From: an uncultured Flavihumibacter sp.
GTDB taxonomy: Bacteria; Bacteroidota; Bacteroidia; Chitinophagales; Chitinophagaceae
Assembly: GCA_902168105.1 (NCBI GenBank)
Contig: CABHOY010000075.1
Location: 434,001-498,000 of the forward strand
DNA length: 64,000 nucleotides
Direction of reading: 5' to 3'
The position numbers were made by a program, and so were the translations under genes. Positions 24,922-33,505 of this stretch are shown here, one piece after another. How positions within the stretch are numbered: position 1 is the stretch's first letter; each line of letters begins with the position of its first letter. The notes under the pieces were generated by a model. It was not told where the DNA came from. It made no database searches and saw only the letters and a list, made by a program, of their open reading frames with translations.

Positions 24922-27900
24922 ATGAAGGCATTCCTGGGAAAACCAATATCGGTCTTATCGGTATTTATTTCATTATTGTTATTGGGACTGGTGGCTTCTC
25001 ACCACATACCGATATTACCTCTGCCAGACGTGGAGATACCAGAGATAACAGTTTATCTTAGTAATAATGAATTGTCTGCTAATGAGCTGGAAGAAGCAAT
25101 GATTGCTGGACTACGCAATAATCTTAGTCAAATTGAAAATATAGAACACCTGGAAAGTGAAACGAAGGACGGAACCGCAGTTGTTCATATTAAATTCAGA
25201 CATGGTACCAGTATGCATCATGCCTTTATTGATGTGAATGAGAAGGTAGACCAGGCTATGTCTGCATTCCCGGTGAGAACAGAACGTCCACGTGTCGTAA
25301 AAGCGAGCCTGACCGACATTCCGGTACTGTATATAAATATGCAGTTGAGAAATCAGGATACCGAAGATGCTGACATTTCTAAACAAATACGTTTGAGCGA
25401 ACTTGCAACTGAAACAATAAAAAAGAGACTGGAGCAATTATCTGAAGTCGCACTGGTGGACGTAACAGGTATCGTCTATCCTGAAGTGAGAATAATCCCT
25501 GATCCGGCGTGGATGACGGCTGTAGGGATCAGGCTGGAGCAATTCTCCAATATTCTTGAGCAGGAGAACGTCTCATTAGGTAGTGCAGTTGTAAGAGACG
25601 GGATCTTCGAATATGTACTTTCCTTTTCTTCCGGTGGAATACATTCTGTAGAGGATATTAGAAATGTGAAATTTCGTTGGAAAGATAGAATTTACCAATT
25701 GGGGGATATTGCCAGCGTCAACATCGGGGAAAAGCAAAGTGAAGGAAGCTTTTACATTGGTGACAAGTCTGGTATCAACCTCGCTATTTTTCAGCATGAT
25801 AAAGGTAGAATCGGCGATTTGAAGGAGATTATCAATTCATCAGTTGCTCGTTTCAGAAAGGATTATCCTCAGGTTCAGTTTACAGTGACACGCGATCAGA
25901 CTGCTTTATTGGATGCCTCCATTACTAATTTGTTGCAGGATTTAGTCTTCGGTGGACTATTGGCCTATTTTATATTATTTTTTTTTATCAGGAACTGGCG
26001 TATCCCAATGCTTATCGGAGTTACTATTCCTTCAGCACTCATCATCAGTCTGCTGTTATTTTATGTAATTGGTTTGTCAATTAACATTATTTCGTTGTCT
26101 GGTCTGGTATTAGGGCTAGGACTGATGATAGATAATGCAATTATTGTAATTGATAACATTGTGCAGAAGTGCATGGACGGTTTGACATTTAGGAGGGCAT
26201 GTCTTGTCGGCACTGCGGGAGTTATCAAGCCTATGATATCTTCTTCGTTTGCTACCATTTCAGTATTCATTCCACTTATTTTCCTGGGAGGAATTTCGGG
26301 TGCATTATTCTATGATGAGGCTATTGCCATTACCTTGGGTATTGGCGCCTCTTTGCTCATAGCACTCATGTTGTTGCCAACGCTCTTTATTCTTTTTGAA
26401 CGTAGTATTTTGACGGGAGGGTTAATGGAGCAGCGGATAAGAGAAGAGAGCTTATTTACCAGGTTGTATGAAAAGGGTATTAGCTGGGTATTCAGGAACA
26501 AACTAATGACAATGTTGGTAGTAGTAATTGTTCTGGTGATTGGATATGGATTGTTGACGATATTACGCCAAGAGCAATTACCACAAACGGAGCAGCCCGA
26601 TTTGTTGATTAGTATTGACTGGAACGAGAATATACCCGCCAGCGAAAATCTAAGAAGGGTGCAGCAAATTATCGCGCCTTATATGGATAAAGTACACCGT
26701 ATAGAATCGTATGTAGGGCAACAACAGTTTATTCTGGCGAAAGAGAAAGACCAGTCTGCGGCCGTCTCGACTATCCATCTGATAAACATCAGAGAGCAGT
26801 ACCAGGATGATATCAAGACAGCTATTTTTCGATCATTACAGCAAAAATACCCGAAGGCTGTTTTTGCCATTAGACCGCCCTCTTCGATTTTTGAGCAGAT
26901 ATTTGACGAGAGTGGAAATATGTTAGTCGCGCATATCTCGGCCGCAGATAATGCCAATTTGCCGGATCCGGCAACGACAGGAGAAATATTAAATTCATGG
27001 AAGCAACTGTTGGGCGATAAAAGTATAATGCCGGTTCCTACTACTCTTAATAAAGATATAGTGCTTGAACCCGAAAAGTTGTTGTTGTATAATCTGACGT
27101 CAGATGGAGTATACCGGCAGTTGAAGTCTATAATATCAGATAACAGTTTGCTTGATATTCGGAACGGTAATCAAATCCTGCCTGTTGCTATTGGCGACCG
27201 GAATGCTTCTCTCGATGATATTTTGCGTAACGCTACAGTTGAGAATGCGCAAGGTGTAAGTATTCCGTTAAGGAACTTATTACACGTAAAAACCAGTTTC
27301 AATTTTAAAATAATAAATGGAGGGAGCGATGGAAAATATATCAGGGTGCCATTAGATATTACTGATCCCGAAGGCACAATTGCTTTGCTGAAAAATAACA
27401 TGAAGGATGATACTTTAAAGGTCTCTTTCGAAGGTGCATACTTTGAAAGAAAGGCGCTTATCCGGAATATTACCGTGGTATTGTTGTTGGCAGTATTGCT
27501 ACTCTACTTCATACTCGCTGCTCAGTTTGAGTCAATGATACAACCATTTATAGTGCTGGCGGAATTACCAATCAGTATAGGGGGCGCATTTATTATGTTG
27601 TATTTGTTCAATTCTTCTATCAATATTATGTCATTGATTGGCATAATAGTGATATGTGGCATCATATTGAACGACTCTATATTGAAAATAGATACCATCA
27701 ATACCCTTGTCCGGAAGAATCGAATGCCTATACTCGAAGCCATCCATCTGGGAGGAAAAATGAGGTTGCATGCAATCCTGATGACAAGTCTGACTACTAC
27801 GTTATCTGTTATCCCTTTCCTTTTCGGAAATGATCTGGGGAATACTCTGCAACGCCCTTTGTCACTGACAGTAATAGGTGGAATGATTTTCGGAACTTTC

Positions 27901-27966
27901 GTGAGTCTCTTTTTTATCCCGCTTTTGTACTGGTGGTGTTATCGGGGAAAAGAGGCTAAAGTATAA
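24922..27966 (+). CDS. RND-family permease with intact proton-relay motif
   Basis: A 1014-residue RND transporter. Porter motifs include LPDVEIPEITVYLSNNELSA. TM4 holds GLGLMIDNAIIVIDN with Asp404, as in many Bacteroidota and heavy-metal-type RND proteins, and TM10 holds GIILNDSILKIDTIN. It starts four bases after the stop of the previous permease, so the two are made together and may form a mixed trimer, as known for MdtBC. The substrate is unknown. From context, the CBM1 protein or a peptide derived from it is possible, though RND pumps usually move small molecules. It is the last gene of the island. Confidence 0.9.
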   Translation: MKAFLGKPISVLSVFISLLLLGLVASHHIPILPLPDVEIPEITVYLSNNELSANELEEAMIAGLRNNLSQIENIEHLESETKDGTAVVHIKFRHGTSMHHAFIDVNEKVDQAMSAFPVRTERPRVVKASLTDIPVLYINMQLRNQDTEDADISKQIRLSELATETIKKRLEQLSEVALVDVTGIVYPEVRIIPDPAWMTAVGIRLEQFSNILEQENVSLGSAVVRDGIFEYVLSFSSGGIHSVEDIRNVKFRWKDRIYQLGDIASVNIGEKQSEGSFYIGDKSGINLAIFQHDKGRIGDLKEIINSSVARFRKDYPQVQFTVTRDQTALLDASITNLLQDLVFGGLLAYFILFFFIRNWRIPMLIGVTIPSALIISLLLFYVIGLSINIISLSGLVLGLGLMIDNAIIVIDNIVQKCMDGLTFRRACLVGTAGVIKPMISSSFATISVFIPLIFLGGISGALFYDEAIAITLGIGASLLIALMLLPTLFILFERSILTGGLMEQRIREESLFTRLYEKGISWVFRNKLMTMLVVVIVLVIGYGLLTILRQEQLPQTEQPDLLISIDWNENIPASENLRRVQQIIAPYMDKVHRIESYVGQQQFILAKEKDQSAAVSTIHLINIREQYQDDIKTAIFRSLQQKYPKAVFAIRPPSSIFEQIFDESGNMLVAHISAADNANLPDPATTGEILNSWKQLLGDKSIMPVPTTLNKDIVLEPEKLLLYNLTSDGVYRQLKSIISDNSLLDIRNGNQILPVAIGDRNASLDDILRNATVENAQGVSIPLRNLLHVKTSFNFKIINGGSDGKYIRVPLDITDPEGTIALLKNNMKDDTLKVSFEGAYFERKALIRNITVVLLLAVLLLYFILAAQFESMIQPFIVLAELPISIGGAFIMLYLFNSSINIMSLIGIIVICGIILNDSILKIDTINTLVRKNRMPILEAIHLGGKMRLHAILMTSLTTTLSVIPFLFGNDLGNTLQRPLSLTVIGGMIFGTFVSLFFIPLLYWWCYRGKEAKV

Positions 27967-27967
27967 A

Positions 27968-27996
27968 AGGGTGTCTGGAAATGAACCTGACACCCT
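27968..27996. terminator. Hairpin at the end of the island series
   Basis: AGGGTGTC (27968-27975) pairs with GACACCCT (27989-27996) around a 13-base loop, immediately after the permease stop. No T-run follows, so it is a weak intrinsic terminator at best. It may also serve the convergent hom gene. Confidence 0.45.
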
Positions 27997-28022
27997 CCCG
28001 TTATATGGCTGATTAGTGAAGA

Positions 28023-29219
28023 CTAACGTGTGGCTTCCTCTTCCAGTACCAGCAGGTTCACGTCCTTATTCTTTAACCATGCTGCTTCTTTCAGTTTGTC
28101 CAGATTGATCACACCTACAACATAACTATACGTAGCAGACTCGTATTTTTCAGAGATGTTATAGAAGTCTGCCAGGTGTACCTGGTCGGCAGTACGGTAA
28201 CGCAGATATACCTTCAGTTGTACATCATTTGTAAATGCAGGCTGATTAGACTGTTTGATCTTCTTATACTCGTAGCGGTAGTTATACAGCAATGCGGAGA
28301 TGTCTGACAACACAGCGCTTCCGGTAGCAGTACCACCTGCACCTTTACCTACAAAGAACTGTTTATCGGTGAATGCGCTTTCCAGCAGTATACCGTTGTA
28401 TTCATTGTATACATCGTACAACAGGTTATGTTCTCTGATGAGATGCGGTAATACATATGCATTCACATGCCCGTTCTGCCTGCGGCAGTTACCGATCAGT
28501 TTAATGGTGCAATTACGTTGTTTAGCAAACTGTATATCGAAATCATTCAGATGATGAATGCCATAGTTGAATACTTCTTCCGGTTTTACGAACGTTCCGA
28601 AAGCATGTAACAGCAGTATCACTATCTTGAACTTAGGATCATAACCTTCAATATCCAGGGTAGGATCTGTTTCTGCGAATCCTTTATCCTGTGCCTGTTG
28701 CAGCGCAGTTTCGAAACTCAGGTTCTCTTCGAATATTTTGGTAAGGATGTAATTGGTAGAACCATTACAGATACCTTCCACAGCATTCAGCAGGTCATTA
28801 TCATAGTATTCCTCCAGGTTACGGATAATAGGAATACTTGCACAGCTGGACGCCTCATAAAGGAAAGGAACTTTGTTTTCCACCTGCAGCTGGTATAAAG
28901 CAGGCAGGTTCTCTGCGATCATGCGTTTGCTGGCGCTTACAACAGCTTTACCGTTACGCAGTGCAGTGCTTACTATTTCGAATGCTGCTTCTGTTTCGTT
29001 GATCAACTCTACAACCACATCAATGGTAGGGTCGTTGAGTATTTCATTCTTATCGGTAGTAAAATAACTGGCATCAATAGGACGCGATTTGTTGGGGTCT
29101 TTGATACATATCTTTTTGATGCGGGCGTTGATACCTTTAGTTCTGTTCAGTACCTCGTATAACCCTTGTCCCACACAACCAAATCCGAAAATACCTAAAT
29201 TAATGATCTTGTTTTCCAT
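28023..29219 (-). CDS. hom: Homoserine dehydrogenase
   Basis: A 398-residue NAD(P)-dependent enzyme reducing aspartate semialdehyde to homoserine, for methionine and threonine. The nucleotide-binding loop is LGIFGFGCVGQGLYE. The central motif is GICNGSTNYILTKI, the substrate region is GFAETDPTLDIEGYDPKFK with the catalytic lysine, and the C-terminal 80 residues look like an ACT regulatory domain. It lies 82 bases after the cystathionine gamma-synthase-like gene, so it is the second gene behind the SAM riboswitch. Composition returns to that of the chromosome here, marking the right border of the island. Confidence 0.93.
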   Translation of the reverse strand: MENKIINLGIFGFGCVGQGLYEVLNRTKGINARIKKICIKDPNKSRPIDASYFTTDKNEILNDPTIDVVVELINETEAAFEIVSTALRNGKAVVSASKRMIAENLPALYQLQVENKVPFLYEASSCASIPIIRNLEEYYDNDLLNAVEGICNGSTNYILTKIFEENLSFETALQQAQDKGFAETDPTLDIEGYDPKFKIVILLLHAFGTFVKPEEVFNYGIHHLNDFDIQFAKQRNCTIKLIGNCRRQNGHVNAYVLPHLIREHNLLYDVYNEYNGILLESAFTDKQFFVGKGAGGTATGSAVLSDISALLYNYRYEYKKIKQSNQPAFTNDVQLKVYLRYRTADQVHLADFYNISEKYESATYSYVVGVINLDKLKEAAWLKNKDVNLLVLEEEATR

Positions 29220-29301
29220 GTTCTATACTTAGTGCTTATGTACTTCTTTGGATGCAGCCGGTTGATAGATCGAGCCGCATTATGTTTTAATAAAATAGTT
29301 A

Positions 29302-30480
29302 TTACTGTAATACAGTGATCTGTTTTCCTGCAGGCAGGTTCAGCTTGTCCAGCGCCTGTTTCAGATCGTTGATCAGGTCTTCTGCATCTTCAATACCTAC
29401 AGAGAGGCGGATACATGAATCCTGCAGTCCGGTCTTCTTACGGAAGTCTTCCGGGATATTACGATGTGTCATTGTCGCCGGATGGTCCAGCATACTTTTT
29501 ACACCGCCGAAGCTTTCGGCCAGTTTGAATAGTTTAGTGCTGTTTACTACACGGATGGCATTCTTGATATTGTCGCTCTTCAGAGAGAAGCTGACAAGTC
29601 CCCCGTATTGTTTTTGCTGTTTACGTGCGATGTGATGATTCTTATGTGTGCTCAGTCCCGGGTAATAAACTTTATCCACGGCGGGATGTGCAGACAGCCA
29701 GGTGGCGATGGCCATGGCGTTGCTACATTGTTTATCGAGCCGGAGACAGAGTGTTTCAATACCTCTGATGGTCAGCCATGCTTCAAACGGGCTGAGTATA
29801 CCACCGGAGATGTTCTGGTTGAAGCGAAGCTGATCTGCCAGTGTTTTTGAATTCACAACTACCAGTCCTGCAATAACGTCTGTATGACCCGCAAGATATT
29901 TGGTAGCGCTGTGTATCACGATATCCGCGCCTAATGGCATGGGTTGTTGTATCAGTGGTGTACACAGTGTATTATCCACTACCAGCAATACGTTATGCTG
30001 TTTGGCTATTTTGCTGATGGATTTGATATCTGATACGCGTAAGGTAGGATTGGTAGGAGATTCCAGCCAGATCATCCTTGTATTGGGTGTCATAGCCGCC
30101 AATACTTTATCTGTATTGCTGGTATCAACGAAATTTGCTTTGATGCCGAAGCGTTCAAACATATGTTGGAACATCTGGAAAATACCGCCATAGGTATCTT
30201 CCACTGCCATGATCTCATCGCCGCTTTTCAACAGTTTCATTACAGCGTCAATAGCTGCCATACCACTGGCGAAGGCAAAACCTGCATGCCCTTCTTCCAG
30301 GCTGCAGATGATATTTTCCAGCACTTTACGTGTCGGATTATTGGCACGGGAGAATTCAAACCCCTTGTTGATCCCGGGCGATTCCTGCACGAATGTGGAG
30401 GTTTGATAGATGGGCACGGAGATGGCGCCCGTCAATTCATCCACCGGGATACTATGCAATAATTGAGTAGCTATTTTCAA
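29302..30480 (-). CDS. Cystathionine gamma-synthase-like PLP enzyme (trans-sulfuration family)
   Basis: A 392-residue Cys/Met-metabolism PLP enzyme. It opens MKIATQLLHS and has SVPIYQTSTFVQESPG, ANNPTRKVLE, the PLP lysine in HSATKYLAGHTDVIAG, and SFGGVKSMLDHPATMTH near the C-terminus. It joins homoserine esters to cysteine or sulfide (cystathionine gamma-synthase or sulfhydrylase) or acts as a lyase; the SAM riboswitch and adjacent hom favour methionine synthesis. The start codon aligned with family N-termini is TTG (30478-30480); no ATG is available nearby. Expression is predicted to be shut off by SAM. Confidence 0.9.
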   Translation of the reverse strand: MKIATQLLHSIPVDELTGAISVPIYQTSTFVQESPGINKGFEFSRANNPTRKVLENIICSLEEGHAGFAFASGMAAIDAVMKLLKSGDEIMAVEDTYGGIFQMFQHMFERFGIKANFVDTSNTDKVLAAMTPNTRMIWLESPTNPTLRVSDIKSISKIAKQHNVLLVVDNTLCTPLIQQPMPLGADIVIHSATKYLAGHTDVIAGLVVVNSKTLADQLRFNQNISGGILSPFEAWLTIRGIETLCLRLDKQCSNAMAIATWLSAHPAVDKVYYPGLSTHKNHHIARKQQKQYGGLVSFSLKSDNIKNAIRVVNSTKLFKLAESFGGVKSMLDHPATMTHRNIPEDFRKKTGLQDSCIRLSVGIEDAEDLINDLKQALDKLNLPAGKQITVLQ

Positions 30481-30571
30481 TCTTCAAAGCAATTATACTG
30501 TTATCATACCCTGGTTGGCATATGCTCAATCAGACATTTATTCTGTCAATGACCACCAGCCTAAGGGGCAT

Positions 30572-30602
30572 AAAAAAAGCCCTTCCGTAGTTGGAAGAGC
30601 CT
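30572..30602 (-). terminator. Intrinsic terminator of the SAM riboswitch
   Basis: On the minus strand GCTCTTCC pairs with GGAAGGGC (one G-U pair) around a short loop, followed by seven T's. It lies between the SAM aptamer and the TTG start of the first gene, the usual place for the expression platform of an OFF switch. Confidence 0.85.
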
Positions 30603-30640
30603 TCAAGTATTTTATTACAATGAATATCAATCTCTGCCAA

Positions 30641-30756
30641 CTTATCTTCCCTCGGTTATCGTATAACCGGGGCCGGAATTAGCACCTTTCCCTGCATTAC
30701 TGCAGGTTGGTTGCTAAGGCATCGCAGGGCCAAGTCCCTCCGCCTTTCTGGATAAG
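30641..30756 (-). ncRNA. SAM-I riboswitch (S-box) upstream of the methionine genes
   Basis: The minus strand shows the SAM-I consensus in order: P1 CTTATC (30751-30756), AGAAAGGCGGAGGGACTTGG, then GCAACC, AGGTGCTAATTCC, and the closing AAGATAAG (30641-30648). It senses S-adenosylmethionine and, with the terminator at 30572-30602, should stop transcription of the cystathionine gamma-synthase-like gene and hom when SAM is abundant. Confidence 0.96.
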
Positions 30757-30776
30757 TCATGTGTAAGAACTGGGTG

Positions 30777-30809
30777 CAAAGTTAAAGGTACTTTGATGAA
30801 ATTTCCAAA
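30777..30809 (-). promoter_or_regulatory. Promoter of the SAM-riboswitch transcript
   Basis: On the minus strand a -33 TTTG (30806-30809) and a -7 TAACTTTG (30777-30784) are 21 bases apart. Transcription would begin near 30770, about 14 bases before the aptamer. Confidence 0.7.
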
Positions 30810-30900
30810 AAGGATACTTTTAATTTTTTGCACGTACTTGTTTTTTTACTAATTTGTTCTTTTCTGATTAATCTTTGATCATTCTGTTAACCAACCATTT

Positions 30901-32199
30901 ATGACCATTGTGAATGTTGATCCGCTTCTTGCAGAAGAGCTATTTCAACACATCTGGCAGTTCCGTTTATTTACGCAATCCGGCCTTAAAACATTAGAAG
31001 GCGAGCCTGTACACATCGATCATCCCGGTCAGCACAACCGGCATGCAGGACCTGATTTTACAGCGGCCCGTGTCCATATCGGGGGAACATTATGGGCAGG
31101 CAATGTAGAGTTGCATATGAGAACGTCTGACTGGTTCCGGCACGGGCATCAGTACAATCTGCAGTACCGGAACGTGATCCTCCATGTCGTGTTTGAGCAT
31201 GATATGCAGGGATGTACCACTAATGGTATTCCGGTCCTTGAATTGCAGCATTGCATCCCGAAGCTGTTATTGCAGCGTTATGAGTTGTTGCGGCGATCGG
31301 CGGCTTTTGTTCCCTGCGCAGGCTCTGTGTCAACAGTACCGGCGCTTATCTGGACCGGATGGAAAGACCGCCTGCTGGTGGAGCGGCTGGAGCAAAAAGC
31401 CGATATGCTGAAGTCCTGGTTATTGCAAACACAGTATGACTGGGAGGAAGTGTGCTTCCGTGCAATTGCCAGGGCGGCCGGCATGCCCGTTAATGGAGAT
31501 GTTTTCCTTCGTTTAGCCCAGTCACTGCCTTATAAGCTGGTGCTTCGCCATCAATCTGACCTGTTCCGGCTTGAGGCGCTATTATTTGGCCAGGCAGGAA
31601 TGCTGGACGGGATAGCGACAGATGGCTATATGACAAGGCTTCAGCAGGAATACGGCTATTTGAGACACAAGTACCAGTTCACGCCACTGGAGTGCCAACA
31701 CTTTAAATGGCTGCGGATGCGTCCAGCCTCTTTCCCAAGTATGAAGATCGCCTTCCTGGCTGCGCTGCTCCACAAAAACAACCACCTGTTCTCCCGGATG
31801 CTGGAAGCCAGTGACGCTGCAGGTCTGGAGAAGCTATTGGAGGTCCGGCCTTCCGAATACTGGCACACGCATTACCGGTTCGGTAAACCAGTTGGCCGGA
31901 CGCAGACGCCAGGCACCCGCGCTATCCACAATATCCTGATCAATACGGTATTGCCGCTTTTGTACCTGTACGGAAGGGAGAGAGGCGACGGCCATTACCA
32001 GGAGAAGGCTATCTCTTTCATGGGGCAGCTTGCCCCCGAGCAGAATCATGTTATAGCAGGTTGGAATGCATTGAATATCGATTCAGATTCTGCGGGGGAA
32101 ACACAGGCGCTGTTACAACTGAAACAAGCTTATTGTGACGAGAAACGCTGTCTTGGCTGTGCCGTCGGCGTCAGGTTGCTACGCTCTGGTATACTATGA
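30901..32199 (+). CDS. DUF2851 family protein
   Basis: A 432-residue cytoplasmic protein of a family common in Bacteroidota. Its N-terminal third carries the conserved series HNRHAGPDFTAARVHIGG, LWAGNVELHMRTSDWFRHGH and YRNVILHVVFEHD. The D/E/H pattern in paired strands recalls a nuclease-type fold, but no activity is established and I do not assign one. The C-terminus is helical and ends with a small Cys cluster, CDEKRCLGCAVG. It is followed by a very long palindrome at 32217-32356 that probably ends transcription. Confidence 0.8.
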   Translation: MTIVNVDPLLAEELFQHIWQFRLFTQSGLKTLEGEPVHIDHPGQHNRHAGPDFTAARVHIGGTLWAGNVELHMRTSDWFRHGHQYNLQYRNVILHVVFEHDMQGCTTNGIPVLELQHCIPKLLLQRYELLRRSAAFVPCAGSVSTVPALIWTGWKDRLLVERLEQKADMLKSWLLQTQYDWEEVCFRAIARAAGMPVNGDVFLRLAQSLPYKLVLRHQSDLFRLEALLFGQAGMLDGIATDGYMTRLQQEYGYLRHKYQFTPLECQHFKWLRMRPASFPSMKIAFLAALLHKNNHLFSRMLEASDAAGLEKLLEVRPSEYWHTHYRFGKPVGRTQTPGTRAIHNILINTVLPLLYLYGRERGDGHYQEKAISFMGQLAPEQNHVIAGWNALNIDSDSAGETQALLQLKQAYCDEKRCLGCAVGVRLLRSGIL

Positions 32200-32216
32200 A
32201 AGAGCACATATTCCTG

Positions 32217-32356
32217 TTTCAAATAGTATTCATCCTATATCCTATAGGCACTGTACGCCGTTATTACGCCGGTGTTTCTATATCGATCGATATAGAAACA
32301 TGCCTGTAACGCCGGCGTAAAGAGCCTATAGGATATAGGATGAATGCTATTTGAAA
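32217..32356. repeat. 140-bp near-perfect palindrome built from doubled short units
   Basis: The outer arms (32217-32249 and 32324-32356) are complementary over 33 bases with one difference. The centre GTTTCTATATCGA (32274-32286) and its complement (32287-32299) form a perfect 26-base palindrome. The arms contain duplicated units such as ATCCTAT-ATCCTAT and TACGCCG-ttat-TACGCCG. It lies between two same-direction genes. It could be a strong terminator or RNA stabiliser, a cruciform, or a remnant of a small mobile repeat. Confidence 0.8.
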
Positions 32357-32515
32357 GTTCAAAAGAAGCGCTTACACCTGGATAATACTTTCCTCCGGAC
32401 AGGGTGTAAAACAGCCGGATCTCAATTCTGTAACCATTTCCGGTTTAGGGCGTTATATATACATGGGCGTGGGTTTACAGACAAAAACAAATTTACACAT
32501 GACGGAAAAAACGTG

Positions 32516-32585
32516 TAGGTTTGTAACAACAGGCATACCAATATGATGCCCCTTACGTTTATATAGTATAGCCCGGAGGCTATAC
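32516..32585 (+). promoter_or_regulatory. Promoter and leader hairpin of the outer-membrane protein gene
   Basis: A -7 element TAGGTTTG is at 32516-32523. In the leader a perfect hairpin, GTATAGCC (32566-32573) with GGCTATAC (32578-32585) and a CGGA tetraloop, ends 26 bases before the GTG start at 32612. It may stabilise the mRNA 5' end or affect translation. The stretch 32357-32515 shows nothing else recognisable. Confidence 0.5.
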
Positions 32586-32611
32586 ACCCTTAACAAAACA
32601 AATCTATACAG

Positions 32612-33463
32612 GTGAAAAGACTATACTCATCCTTGCTTTTACTGGTTATGGCGGCGGGTAGTTTGTATGCCCAGGACTCAAAGAATGACGGACTGTCAAA
32701 AAAAGAACAGCGGGAACAGCGGAAATTAAAGCGCATTTCACTGTTTAAACAAATGGAGGAGGGTGAGAACCTGTACGAAAGAGAATTCTCAATGGGTGCC
32801 AGGATAAATACGGACGGCTGGACCGGACTGTTTGAACTGGGCTTCCGGAAAAGCAGGAACAAGGTGAATTATTTTCAGCTTGAATTCGGTGAGAAAAAGA
32901 ACCCTAAGGAAGATAAAAAGGCCGGACAGCCAAAAGGTGTTGACCCTTATGGTTTTATCTACTCAGAAAAGCCTTACATATACGGTAAACAAAATAACTT
33001 CTACCAGGTGAAACTGGGCGTTGGGCAACAAAGGCTCATAGGCGGTAAAGGCAACAAGAACGGGGTACTGGTGAACGCGATCTACTATGGTGGCGTGTCT
33101 GTCGGTATGAAGAAGCCCTATTACCTTAATATTATAGATCCTAATACCGAACAGGGTATCCAGGTTAAATATGGTCAGGACCCACTATATGATCAGGCGT
33201 TCCTGAACAGGGCTTCGATTATAGGTGGGGCAGGATTCGGTAAAGGCTGGGGAGAACTGAGCATCGTTCCCGGTGTTCATGCCAAAACAGGCCTCCGGTT
33301 TGACTGGGCGCGTTTCAACGAGGTGGTGAGCGCCCTTGAAGTGGGTGTGAACGCGGAATATTACACCAAGGATGTCGCCATTATGATAGAGCAGGACCCT
33401 AAAAAATTCTTCTTTAATGCATACATAGCTCTTCAATTTGGAAAGCGGTGGGATAAGAAATAG
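32612..33463 (+). CDS. Probable outer-membrane beta-barrel protein of unknown function
   Basis: A 283-residue exported protein with GTG start; a signal peptide ends near GSLYAQD (residue 21). A charged, Lys/Arg-rich stretch (KKEQREQRKLKRISLFKQ) follows, then alternating strands rich in Gly and Tyr with a terminal AYIALQFGKRW, as expected for an outer-membrane barrel or barrel-like fold. I recognise no named family. The GTG is the only start that keeps the signal peptide whole. The gene lies 42 bases before lipA, which has its own promoter, so any functional link with lipoate is doubtful. Confidence 0.6.
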   Translation: MKRLYSSLLLLVMAAGSLYAQDSKNDGLSKKEQREQRKLKRISLFKQMEEGENLYEREFSMGARINTDGWTGLFELGFRKSRNKVNYFQLEFGEKKNPKEDKKAGQPKGVDPYGFIYSEKPYIYGKQNNFYQVKLGVGQQRLIGGKGNKNGVLVNAIYYGGVSVGMKKPYYLNIIDPNTEQGIQVKYGQDPLYDQAFLNRASIIGGAGFGKGWGELSIVPGVHAKTGLRFDWARFNEVVSALEVGVNAEYYTKDVAIMIEQDPKKFFFNAYIALQFGKRWDKK

Positions 33464-33474
33464 TTCAGAAGTAT

Positions 33475-33482
33475 TAAATTTG
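33475..33482 (+). promoter_or_regulatory. -7 promoter element of lipA
   Basis: TAAATTTG fits TAnnTTTG. Its predicted transcription start near 33489 lies downstream of the GTG at 33482 and upstream of the ATG at 33506, so the ATG is the true lipA start. Confidence 0.6.
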
Positions 33483-33505
33483 TGTTCTTAAAGAAAGGAT
33501 CAGAG

